From the NCBI RefSeq assembly GCF_004000865.1, contig NZ_BIMB01000025.1, forward strand, positions 32,586 to 96,585: a stretch of DNA of 64,000 nucleotides, in the 5' to 3' direction. The translations under genes and the position numbers were made by a program. The notes under the pieces were generated by a model. It was not told the origin of the DNA. It saw only the letters and a list, made by a program, of their open reading frames with translations, and made no database searches. Position 1 is the first letter of the stretch; the number at the start of each line of letters is the position of its first letter. Source of the stretch: Paenibacillus elgii NBRC 100335 (GTDB lineage Bacteria; Bacillota; Bacilli; Paenibacillales; NBRC-103111). This document shows positions 8,540 through 16,325 of this stretch, in pieces.

Positions 8540-9298
8540 TTAAGTGGTTTGATATTGCGACAGCCTCTCGGCAAGCGCGCAAATTTCCTGGCGGGCCAGC
8601 TCGCGCTTCGCCTCCCATTCATGCTGGAACATGGAGCAACTGATCGCCGCGACGACTTTCCCGTCGCCGGAACGAACCGGGGCCGCTACACAGCAGAAGC
8701 CCATGACCGCTTCCTGCAAGTCGCACGCATAGCCGTTCGACCGCACGTCCTCAAGCTGGCGACTCAGATCGGAGCGCTTCTGCAGCGTGTGCGGCGTCAA
8801 GCACGGATCGAGCGTTTCCGAAGCGTACAGCGCTCCGAACTCGGTCTCGGCGACCCATGCCAGCATCGCCTTGCCCAGCGCCGTCGCGTGAGCGGGAAAT
8901 TTGATGCCGGGCTCCGATGACAAGCGCACCGGGGAAGGCATCTCCTCCTTCGCCAAATAAAGCACCTCGTTCCGTTCCAGCTTCGCCAGTTGAATCGTCT
9001 CTTTGATGACGTGCTTGGTGACAGAGGCTTCCTTGCGGAACCGGTCGATCAAGCTGAATTGCTTGAAAAAAGCGTTTCCAATGTAGCCCAGCTTGGACCC
9101 GAGCGAATACGTTGCGTCATCCTCCCGTACGACCCAGTCCAGCGCTTCCATCGTGGCCAGCAGGGAAAACATCGAGCTTTTGTTGATCCCGAGCCGCTTC
9201 GACAGATCGATCAATTTCAGGCTGGAGGGCTGCTCCGAGATCGCTTGGAGCACAAGGTTGGATTTTTCGAGAGCAGGTACCCAATATTTCTTGTCCAT
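8540..9298 (-). CDS. IclR family transcriptional regulator of the sugar-acid operon
   Basis: 252 residues from the ATG at 9298, chosen because GGAGGAAGC stands directly before it. The N-terminal winged helix-turn-helix covers about residues 8-75 (LIDLSKRLGINKSSMFSLL) and the C-terminal IclR effector domain about 80-250, with FPAHATALGKAMLAW typical of the family. As the first gene of the operon it probably controls its own transcription, with a pathway intermediate as effector. An inverted repeat lies upstream at 9326-9349. Confidence 0.9.
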   Translation of the reverse strand: MDKKYWVPALEKSNLVLQAISEQPSSLKLIDLSKRLGINKSSMFSLLATMEALDWVVREDDATYSLGSKLGYIGNAFFKQFSLIDRFRKEASVTKHVIKETIQLAKLERNEVLYLAKEEMPSPVRLSSEPGIKFPAHATALGKAMLAWVAETEFGALYASETLDPCLTPHTLQKRSDLSRQLEDVRSNGYACDLQEAVMGFCCVAAPVRSGDGKVVAAISCSMFQHEWEAKRELARQEICALAERLSQYQTT

Positions 9299-9325
9299 GC
9301 TTCCTCCAAAATGAAGTTGGTTTTG

Positions 9326-9349
9326 TATAATAAACCAAGGTTTTATATA
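9326..9349. promoter_or_regulatory. Candidate IclR operator
   Basis: TATAATAAACC (9326-9336) and GGTTTTATATA (9339-9349) are inverted arms matching at 9 of 11 positions, with perfect AAACC/GGTTT next to a 2-bp centre. The site is 28 bp upstream of the regulator start and overlaps AT-rich promoter sequence, as expected for autoregulation. Confidence 0.5.
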
Positions 9350-9527
9350 ATTAACACTTTTATAGTACCACCGCGCTTTCGAAGGTGTCAATCGGAATTT
9401 GGCCCTTCGGACGGGGGGATGAAAGCGTTTATAATGTTTTTTTCTCTTGTGCCGGTGCCGGTCCGACTATATAATGTCACGTAAATATATCGAAGTCACA
9501 GAAAGATTATTCTTGGAGCGTGAAGAG

Positions 9528-11243
9528 ATGATCCGCCGTTTTTTCAGCTATTATGTACCTTATAAAAAGCTGTTCTTGCTCGACTTCTCCTGCGCCGTGC
9601 TGGCTGCGCTGCTGGAGCTCTGCTTTCCGCTGGCGGTCAAGCTGATCGTTGACAAGCTGCTGCCCGGCAAGGATTGGGGCTTGATCGTCGCAGCGTGCGT
9701 CGGCCTCCTTGTGCTGTATTTTGCCAGCACGGGGCTGCAATATATCGTTACGTATTGGGGCCACAGGCTCGGCATCAACATCGAATTCGACATGCGCCGG
9801 CAGCTGTTCGGCCATATCCAGAAGCTGTCGTTCCGCTTCTTCGACAACAACAAAACGGGCCATCTCATGTCGCGTATGACGAACGATTTGTTCGAAATCG
9901 GCGAAATGGCCCACCACGGCCCGGAGGACGTGTTTATTGCGATCATGACGCTCTGCGGGGCGTTCACGATGATGCTGTTCATCAACTGGAAGCTGGCCTG
10001 TCTCACCTTCCTGATCGTTCCTCTGCTCATTTGGCTCGTGGTCGTTTGCAATATGAAGCTGGTCAAGGCCGCCAAGCGGATGTTCTCGGACATCGCCGAT
10101 GTGAACGCGCAGGTGGAGGACAGCGTAACCGGCATCCGCGTTGTGCAGACGTTCACGAACGAGGAGCACGAGATGGGCAAGTTCATGACGAGCAATAGCA
10201 ATTTCCGGGAGGCGAAGCTCCGCTCCTATAAAATCATCGCGGTCAGCTCCTCCGGCATGTACCTGCTGATGCGGCTGATTTCGCTGTTCGTGCTGATCTG
10301 CGGCGCTTGGTTCGTCGTTCAAGGAGAGCTGTCTTACGGGGAGTTCGTCGGCTTTTTGCTGCTGATCAATATTTTCTTCAAGCCGATCGAGAAGATCAAC
10401 GCGTTTCTGGAAAGCTATCCGAAAGGGATGGCCGGATTCAAACGTTTCATCGAAATTATGGATACGGAGCCGGACGTCGCCGATGCTCCGGATGCCGTCA
10501 AGGTCGACCGGGTGCGCGGGGATATCCGCTTCGAGAAGGTGACGTTCGGATACGAAGATCATGCCAAGGTGCTGAAAAATATCGATCTCTCGATTCGGGC
10601 CGGGGAAACCGTCGCCTTCGTCGGACCGTCCGGCGCGGGCAAAACGACGCTGTGCAGCCTGCTGCCCCGCTTCTACGAAATCGAATCCGGCAGCATTGCC
10701 ATCGACGGCCTCGACATCCGGAAAATGAAGCTTTCGTCGCTCCGGCAGCATATCGGCATCGTACAGCAGGACGTGTTTCTGTTCTCCGGCACGCTGCGCG
10801 ACAATATCGCTTACGGCAAGCTGCACGCGACGGACGCCGAAATCTGGGACGCCGCCCGCCGGGCGAAGCTGGAAGAGTTCATCCGCTCGCTGCCGCTTGG
10901 CCTGCAGACGCCCGTCGGCGAACGCGGCGTGAAGCTGTCCGGCGGTCAAAAGCAGCGGCTCGCCATTGCGCGGATGTTCCTCAAAAATCCGCCAATCCTT
11001 ATTCTCGACGAAGCGACCTCGGCGCTCGACACCGAGACGGAAGCGGCCATCCAGCAGTCGCTCGCCGAGCTGTCCGCCGGTCGCACGACGCTCGTCATCG
11101 CCCACCGGCTCGCCACGATCCGCAGCGCCGATCGGATTGTCGTCGTTACCGAGGACGGGGTTTCCGAGCAGGGGCACCATGACGAGCTGGTGGCTTCGGG
11201 AGGCGTGTACAGTCGGCTGCATCAGGCGCAGTTCGGATCGTAG
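9528..11243 (+). CDS. ABC transporter, fused permease and ATP-binding protein (exporter type)
   Basis: 571 residues from the ATG at 9528, which has GGAG nine bases upstream; the frame extends further upstream without a better site. The N-terminal half has six membrane segments (about residues 10-310). The ATPase half shows Walker A GPSGAGKTT (about 365), the Q-loop, signature LSGGQKQRLAIARM (about 470), Walker B LILDEATSALD (about 491) and the H-loop IAHRLATI. All catalytic residues are intact, so it could work as a homodimer. The gene stands alone with no regulator or partner nearby. Export of a lipid or drug is the usual family role, and the substrate is unknown. Confidence 0.92.
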   Translation: MIRRFFSYYVPYKKLFLLDFSCAVLAALLELCFPLAVKLIVDKLLPGKDWGLIVAACVGLLVLYFASTGLQYIVTYWGHRLGINIEFDMRRQLFGHIQKLSFRFFDNNKTGHLMSRMTNDLFEIGEMAHHGPEDVFIAIMTLCGAFTMMLFINWKLACLTFLIVPLLIWLVVVCNMKLVKAAKRMFSDIADVNAQVEDSVTGIRVVQTFTNEEHEMGKFMTSNSNFREAKLRSYKIIAVSSSGMYLLMRLISLFVLICGAWFVVQGELSYGEFVGFLLLINIFFKPIEKINAFLESYPKGMAGFKRFIEIMDTEPDVADAPDAVKVDRVRGDIRFEKVTFGYEDHAKVLKNIDLSIRAGETVAFVGPSGAGKTTLCSLLPRFYEIESGSIAIDGLDIRKMKLSSLRQHIGIVQQDVFLFSGTLRDNIAYGKLHATDAEIWDAARRAKLEEFIRSLPLGLQTPVGERGVKLSGGQKQRLAIARMFLKNPPILILDEATSALDTETEAAIQQSLAELSAGRTTLVIAHRLATIRSADRIVVVTEDGVSEQGHHDELVASGGVYSRLHQAQFGS

Positions 11244-11254
11244 GAAGCGAAACG

Positions 11255-11285
11255 AAAAGAACCGTCCACGTAAACGCTCAGACGG
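11255..11285 (+). repeat. Incomplete copy of a terminator-like sequence
   Basis: AAAAGAACCGTCCACG at 11255-11270, followed by CTCAGACGG, closely resembles the intact terminator at 11558-11588 (GAGAACCGTCCACG...GCAGACGG). Here the 3' arm and T-run are missing and the sequence runs into the structured element at 11289. This suggests duplication, or insertion of the element into a terminator. Confidence 0.55.
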
Positions 11286-11288
11286 AGC

Positions 11289-11551
11289 TTGAGAAAGAGG
11301 TCAATTGTGAGAATAGAGGTGTACGAGGGGGTGGGGTATCTACTTCCGGTCGCTGCTCCACCCCACAAAGTGAAGTTGAATCAGGGAAGCTTAGTCCGAG
11401 TACTTTGTGGGGACCCCGGGTCTGCAGGAAATCTTTATTGGAAGCCGCTTAGCAGCGGATATTTCCCGCAGACAAAGGCGAACGCTGTCGCTCCTCCAGT
11501 AGATACCCCACCTTCGTATGTATCTCTATTTTATAATGACCACTTTCTCAA
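11289..11551. other. 263-bp highly self-complementary element: structured RNA or MITE-like insertion
   Basis: Nested pairings are visible. P1: 11289-11303 with 11537-11551 (14 of 15). P2: GGTGGGGTATCTACT near 11330-11344 with AGTAGATACCCCACC at 11498-11512. P3: CCCCACAAAGT 11361-11371 with ACTTTGTGGGG 11402-11412. P4: GTCTGCAGGAAAT 11420-11432 with ATTTCCCGCAGAC 11461-11473. P5: CCGCT 11445-11449 with AGCGG 11454-11458 around TAGC. A plus-strand terminator follows at 11558. No convincing ORF fits. It fills most of the 445-bp gap 11244-11688. I do not recognise the family; a non-autonomous insertion element and a noncoding RNA are both possible. Confidence 0.6.
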
Positions 11552-11555
11552 CAGA

Positions 11556-11602
11556 CCGAGAACCGTCCACGCTAAAGCGCAGACGGTTCTTTTCGTGTTT
11601 TT
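11556..11602 (+). terminator. Rho-independent terminator
   Basis: AGAACCGTC pairs with GACGGTTCT, with inner CGC/GCG around TAAA, followed by TTTTCGTGTTTTT. It would end transcription from the exporter gene or from the structured element. Confidence 0.8.
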
Positions 11603-11688
11603 AAAGTAATAATTAAATGCTTTTGGCTGACTTTAGCGAGTCAACGGCATGACGCTTAAGGCAAGCCCGACGGAGACGGATGTTCCGT

Positions 11689-12678
11689 CTACTTTCCGCC
11701 CGTGACGCTGCCGGTGTACATGTTTCCGGCCGGGTAGCGGGTATTACCGGAGGCGCTGGCGGTCGTTCCGCTGGCAGCGTTAACGATATAAGCGGTCGTG
11801 TTGTCCAAATAGACCGTATTGTTCGTGAAAGAGGCGTTTTGCCCCCAGCCAGCCGCCCGCTGATGAATCTGAAACCCATCCTTGATGTTACTGTTGCCGT
11901 TGCGGTAGCCGATGTTGCCTCGGATCACGTCGTTGTTCCCTTTCACATCGATGAAGCTGTCCGCAGCGTTGGCGCCGCTCATGCCGGTACCGTTGAACGT
12001 GTTGTTCTCGACAAGCGTCCCCGTAGAGCCTTCCTTAATGTCGATATGCTCGGCGGCGACATTCGGTCCTATGGTGTTGTTCGCAATCGTGTTGTGGTTG
12101 GTCGCCGCGTTGAAGGTGCCCCACTTTCCTTTGTCGGACCCGACGTAAATCGCTTCTCCGAACGATGGGTTTACGGTGCCGATATCGTGAAGATACGAAT
12201 TCCGAATCGTATTGTAGGAGCTGCCGTCCCGGTAATGAACGCCCTCTTCCCCGATCTGGTACACCTCGGCCCCATCAATCAGCGTGTAATTCGCATGGTC
12301 AAGCATGATCCCTTTTTTGGCGTTCGTAATTTTCAGATCCTTGATCACCCAATGATCGCCTGTCACGTGCAGCGTATAGCCGCTCCCCGTACCGCCTCCG
12401 TTCAGCTCGGCTTTGTTCGAGGAGCTGGCGCTTTGCAGCGTAATCTTGCCGGTTAGGGTTCCGTTGGCCGCCGCTACGAAATTGCCGTTGAACGTTACGC
12501 CCGCCGCTAAAGTAATTACGTCTCCCGGTGCAGCTTGGGCCAGTGCGTTAGTTAAGCACGAGACCGTGCTACAGGTGACGGAGGCCGCCTTCGACGAAGC
12601 GGGAACCGAGAGGAACGCCGAGCCAAGCAGTATTACGGACGATAGAAAGGACAAACGGAAACGCCAACTTTTTTTCAT
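11689..12678 (-). CDS. Secreted right-handed parallel beta-helix protein (possible polysaccharide lyase)
   Basis: 329 residues from the ATG at 12678; a GTG one codon earlier is equally placed after GGAGG. A signal peptide covers about residues 1-33 and ends near SSKAAS. The body is rich in Asn-containing rungs such as NYTLIDGAEV, NHNTIANNTIG and GTLVENNTFNG, typical of parallel beta-helix carbohydrate-active enzymes and of the Pfam NosD/Beta_helix groups. No catalytic triad could be assigned. An extracellular role on pectin or another polysaccharide is plausible given the solute-binding lipoproteins next to it, but lyase activity is inferred only from the fold. Confidence 0.75.
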   Translation of the reverse strand: MKKSWRFRLSFLSSVILLGSAFLSVPASSKAASVTCSTVSCLTNALAQAAPGDVITLAAGVTFNGNFVAAANGTLTGKITLQSASSSNKAELNGGGTGSGYTLHVTGDHWVIKDLKITNAKKGIMLDHANYTLIDGAEVYQIGEEGVHYRDGSSYNTIRNSYLHDIGTVNPSFGEAIYVGSDKGKWGTFNAATNHNTIANNTIGPNVAAEHIDIKEGSTGTLVENNTFNGTGMSGANAADSFIDVKGNNDVIRGNIGYRNGNSNIKDGFQIHQRAAGWGQNASFTNNTVYLDNTTAYIVNAASGTTASASGNTRYPAGNMYTGSVTGGK

Positions 12679-12984
12679 CACATCATGCCTCCTGATCTGT
12701 TATTTTGACAACGGTTACAACGTTGACATTATCAAACATCCTTGGTTTATGCTTGTAGAATCCATAGATTGGCTTGGAATTTTTGCGGAATTCATCCAGC
12801 GGGTGCAAAAAAATATCTGGGTCTTGAGGAAATTTTATGAAATTTGATGTGTTATTGCAAAGAGTGATGAAGTTTTTTAGAAAAGTTGTCCTTTTTCTAT
12901 GGCCCTTATCCGTTATACGGTTTGGAAACAAAAATATCAGAAAAGACGGTCGTCGATCCGTCTTTGGAAAAGGGTGGACAAGCA
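12679..12984. other. Intergenic region between divergent genes
   Basis: This 306-bp AT-rich gap holds the promoters of the beta-helix gene (minus) and the first solute-binding lipoprotein (plus). The only clear structure is the leader hairpin at 12942-12965. No gene was seen. Confidence 0.6.
12942..12965 (+). promoter_or_regulatory. Leader hairpin before the first solute-binding lipoprotein
   Basis: AAAGACGG pairs with CCGTCTTT, directly followed by GGAAAAGGGTGGA, the ribosome site. The same arrangement occurs before the paralogous gene at 16269-16303, although the loops differ. Confidence 0.55.
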
Positions 12985-14412
12985 TTGAAGAGAATTCGTA
13001 AAGGTTTAACGGCAGGGTTGTCTTTGGCTGTGCTGCTGACGGGCTGTACTTCCGGCGGGGCCGGAGACAAGCCTTCCAAAACGCTAAAGGAGCTTGGTAA
13101 AGACGAGAAAGCCAGCATTAAAGTCGTCTACTGGAACAAAAATTATTTCTTCCAAAAGTACGGCAACTTGTTCTCGGCGAAATTTCCGAACATTGACGTG
13201 CAGGTCGTTTCCATGCAGGGAATGATCCGCGACCCCAACAAGGATATGAACAAGGAATTCCAAAAGCTCATCGACGACGAAAAGCCGGATGTGCTTATGT
13301 TCCAATCGTCCGATCTGTTTGAGAGATGGGCGAATGACGGGAAGCTGTACCAGCTTGACGATGTCATTCGACAGGATAAGTTTGACGTGGAGAACATTTT
13401 GCCAAGCGTCATCGAGCAGATTAAAGCGAAAGGCAACGGCAATATCTACGGCTTGGCCCCGTTCTTTTACAGTCAGGCTCTATTCTATAACAAAGACTTG
13501 TTCGAAAAATACGGCGTGCCGCTGCCGAAAAATAAAATGAGCTGGGACGAGGTGCTGGACCTCGCCAAGCGGTTCCCTAAGGACGGACAAGGAGACAACC
13601 GGATTTACGGATTTGCCTCTTCCGGCGCATTCCTCGACAAAAAGCGCATCAGCTTAAACTTGATGAGCAGCATCGGGTGGACCAGTGGCTTATCGTACGT
13701 CGACGCCGGTAGAGGAACAGTTACGCTTCAATCGGAAGGCTGGAAAAATGCACTTGTAACTGCGATGGAAGCTTTGAAATCAGGCGCGGTCTATACCGGC
13801 ACTGACAACAAACCCGATCCGAATAAAACGGTGCTTATGGACGATGGCCGGAGCCTGTTCGCCGCCGGAAAAGTCGCGATGACGCTGGACGGCTCCTACG
13901 CCATGCCAAACCTTCAAAACGCGAGGAACCTTCCGGAAGACCCGCCTGTGAATTGGGATATCGTCACCGTACCGGTCGATCCCAAAAATCCGGACGTGTC
14001 CAACGCCGTATCGCTTTCGGACCTTTTCGCCGTTAACGTCGATTCTTCCAATCCAAGAGCCGCCTGGGAGCTCGTCAAGTTTATTAACAGCGACGAGATG
14101 GCCAAATTGCAGGCCAAATCCGAAGACGGCTCGCTGTTCTCGCGAACGGCCTACGTGAAGGAACGGAACGGCCGCAGTTTGGAGCCTTTCTATATGCTGA
14201 AAACCAATGAAGACATGCTGATGAAAGGCGTGAACACCATACCGTTCGGGTTTAATCAACCCTTCAATGAAATGGCCGGTACGGAAATCCTAGCAGTTAT
14301 CGAGGGCACAAAATTCATGGACGAAGCGCTCAAAACCATGCAGGAAAAAGGGCAAGAAATTTATATCAAGGCCAAGCGGGAACAGGATGCCAACAATGCG
14401 AAGGAAAACTGA
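12985..14412 (+). CDS. Extracellular solute-binding lipoprotein, family 1 (paralogue A)
   Basis: 475 residues from a TTG start, fixed by alignment with paralogue B: both continue KR.R.GLTAGL.. into a lipobox (LLTGC here, Cys21). The mature protein is a family-1 sugar-type binding protein with KVVYWNKNYFF near the N-terminus and typical blocks DEKPDVLMFQSSD, NGNIYGLAPFF and FAAGKVAMTLDGSYA. It would be anchored outside the membrane. No permease or ATPase gene is nearby, so it is an orphan. The frame continues after the TGA with a tail (EAKPAEPA) nearly identical to the tail of paralogue B, so this copy has probably lost its last residues by a stop mutation. Confidence 0.88.
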   Translation: MKRIRKGLTAGLSLAVLLTGCTSGGAGDKPSKTLKELGKDEKASIKVVYWNKNYFFQKYGNLFSAKFPNIDVQVVSMQGMIRDPNKDMNKEFQKLIDDEKPDVLMFQSSDLFERWANDGKLYQLDDVIRQDKFDVENILPSVIEQIKAKGNGNIYGLAPFFYSQALFYNKDLFEKYGVPLPKNKMSWDEVLDLAKRFPKDGQGDNRIYGFASSGAFLDKKRISLNLMSSIGWTSGLSYVDAGRGTVTLQSEGWKNALVTAMEALKSGAVYTGTDNKPDPNKTVLMDDGRSLFAAGKVAMTLDGSYAMPNLQNARNLPEDPPVNWDIVTVPVDPKNPDVSNAVSLSDLFAVNVDSSNPRAAWELVKFINSDEMAKLQAKSEDGSLFSRTAYVKERNGRSLEPFYMLKTNEDMLMKGVNTIPFGFNQPFNEMAGTEILAVIEGTKFMDEALKTMQEKGQEIYIKAKREQDANNAKEN

Positions 14413-14452
14413 GAAGCGAAGCCTGCCGAACCGGCTGTAACAGAAGGCATCC

Positions 14453-14500
14453 CAAGGCGGTGGGGTCACGGAAATTCCCGGACTCCGCCGCCCTTTTTTA
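14453..14500 (+). terminator. Rho-independent terminator after paralogue A
   Basis: AGGCGG and CCGCC arms flank an internal GGTCACGGAAATTCCCGGACT region and are followed by a run of seven T. It separates the convergent genes ending at 14412 and 14507. Confidence 0.65.
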
Positions 14501-14506
14501 CAGAGG

Positions 14507-16033
14507 TTAAGGTTGAATAAGCTGCTTGCCGGAAATGAGATAAATCCACTTTCCGTCAGGACTGCTTCCCACCACCGAAGTATCGTTCCGAACACCCGAG
14601 GCAATCTTGCGCTCCGCACGTTTGTCCGCGTCGAACACGACGATGTCTCGATTATAAGCCGAATCGTTGGGTGCATTCGGGCTCTCCTGCGTTCTGAGGA
14701 GCAGATGAGTTCCGTTAATCCAGTCTCCGTCTCCCCGGATATCCCCTGGGATTTTGTCGGCGCCTTTATAAATTCCGGCGTTGTAATAAAACTGATACGC
14801 TCCGTCCGTCGTCCGGGTAAAGCCTCCCCAAGAATCTTCGGGCAGCGGCAGTTTTAAAGGCTCGAGCTTCCCGGTCTTCCAGGTGTACACGTACCGCTTT
14901 TCGTGGCCGGTCTCCGTATCCATCATAACGTATACGCGCTCCCCGTCGTCTGTAAAGGTAACCGGAAGCCGCGCATCGTTGGACTGACCAAAAGACACTC
15001 TGCCGACCAAAGCCTTGGACAATCGCTGTTCCTTGCCGGACTTCAGATCGAAAACAAGCAGGTCGAGATCCCGTTCCTGCTCTCTTGTTCCAACGGCCAT
15101 AATCAGCCGGGTCCGGTCTTTGCTGAAGCTCGCTCCGTGCACGTAATCGTTCAATCGGACCGCAACGGCCGTATCGCTCGCCGGAATTTCCGTCCCCTGC
15201 TCCGGTTGCTCGTAAAAGAAGCCCCGGCGGTCGGCAACGAAGTTCCCGCCACCCATATAACGGGCCATCAATTTATTGGAGTACGGGATAAATTTTTTCT
15301 CTTTCACATCGTACACGGTGTAAATACCTTCAAAGGGAGCGTCACATTGGCAATAATGAGTCGTACGGCTAAGCAGCAAAAACTTTCCCGATTCATCCAG
15401 CATTTCGATTCCGTAAGGCGGATCGAACGAAGTGAGCGGCTCCGAGCTTTTGCCGTCTACGGACATTTTCCACAATTGATTCGGCTGCTCTATCACGCCT
15501 TTGAACGATGGAGTTTCGCCAAGCGTCCTCCCGCTCTTCGTTTTCGCTTCCGAAACGCTTAGCTGATAAGAATGAAACGTTGGCTCGGGCAGTGAAATTT
15601 CCCCAACCGTCAAGTCCAGCTCCCGATCGTTGACCCACCGGTAATCGAAGGAAGGCACGATCCCATCCCCGAAGGCTCCCTCCTTCTCCGTATACTGCTT
15701 GGCTTGATCCTGCAAGGCGGCTTCCACCGAGGCCCGATCCATCGCTTCGCCGAATTCCAGCGTAAACTGCTGCTTCGTCGGGGACACCACCGTCGCGACG
15801 GGAGCTTGCAGCCGAGGCTCATCCTTCAGCCGGATCCGTACGTCATTCTTCATCGTCTGGTCACCTAAAGAAGTCTGGCCGCTCAATGCAGTAGAAGGCG
15901 TTTCCGTCGAGGTTGTCGGACCTCCTTGTACGGCGGACGGCTGCTCAACGGGGCTTTTTTCCGAGCACCCGGCTATCGAGAGAGTGACGGCAAATACCAC
16001 GGCGGACGACAAGGTTAAGAAATACGTTTTCAG
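14507..16033 (-). CDS. Lipoprotein with SbsA-type Ig-like domain and beta-propeller-like region
   Basis: 508 residues if the CTG at 16033 is the start. It stands eight bases after AAAGGGGG and gives a standard lipoprotein signal ending LSIAGC (Cys23). An ATG at 16060 in the same frame lacks a ribosome site. After a Ser/Thr/Pro linker, residues about 75-180 include TLEFGEAMDRASVEAALQ, typical of bacterial SbsA/Big_5 Ig-like domains. The remaining ~320 residues contain repeated beta blades (LWKMSVDGKSSEPLTSFDPP, VFDLKSGKEQRLSKAL, YVYTWKTGKLEPL), as in TolB/WD40-like propellers. No function is known. Its position between two binding-protein paralogues suggests surface carbohydrate or peptide handling. 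Confidence 0.72.
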   Translation of the reverse strand: MKTYFLTLSSAVVFAVTLSIAGCSEKSPVEQPSAVQGGPTTSTETPSTALSGQTSLGDQTMKNDVRIRLKDEPRLQAPVATVVSPTKQQFTLEFGEAMDRASVEAALQDQAKQYTEKEGAFGDGIVPSFDYRWVNDRELDLTVGEISLPEPTFHSYQLSVSEAKTKSGRTLGETPSFKGVIEQPNQLWKMSVDGKSSEPLTSFDPPYGIEMLDESGKFLLLSRTTHYCQCDAPFEGIYTVYDVKEKKFIPYSNKLMARYMGGGNFVADRRGFFYEQPEQGTEIPASDTAVAVRLNDYVHGASFSKDRTRLIMAVGTREQERDLDLLVFDLKSGKEQRLSKALVGRVSFGQSNDARLPVTFTDDGERVYVMMDTETGHEKRYVYTWKTGKLEPLKLPLPEDSWGGFTRTTDGAYQFYYNAGIYKGADKIPGDIRGDGDWINGTHLLLRTQESPNAPNDSAYNRDIVVFDADKRAERKIASGVRNDTSVVGSSPDGKWIYLISGKQLIQP

Positions 16034-16268
16034 TAAAATAACCCCCTTTGGAGTTCGCATCTAAATGGTATTGACGTGTCATTCTGCCAAATGTTGCATG
16101 CTGGCGGGCAATAGGTTTGGCTTTTTTAGCTAAATTTTTCGAGCTCCCAGCGCTGCGAATCGACCCCGAACACAAATTGTAAAGAAATTATAAAGAAAAT
16201 TTTAGAAAGAAAAATGAATTCTTTTCCGCCTTTCATCCGTCTATTAGTGGGATGAAGAAATAATTGGG

Positions 16269-16303
16269 AAAAGACGGCGGGGCAAGGTAATTATGCCGTC
16301 TTT
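16269..16303 (+). promoter_or_regulatory. Leader hairpin before the second solute-binding lipoprotein
   Basis: AAAGACGGC (16270-16278) pairs with GCCGTCTTT (16295-16303), followed by CGGAAAAGGTGGAG, the ribosome site. It is the counterpart of the hairpin at 12942-12965. Confidence 0.55.
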
Positions 16304-16325
16304 CGGAAAAGGTGGAGAAGAAACA

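Noticed and set aside
9507..11222. Long antisense open frame (571 codons) across the ABC exporter
   Set aside because: The exporter frame carries all ABC motifs. The antisense frame is His/Arg/Gln-rich without domain signs and mirrors codon bias.
11289..11609. Plus-strand open frame across the structured element
   Set aside because: The translation has no protein-like features and is dominated by the inverted repeats. The ATG lacks a ribosome site.
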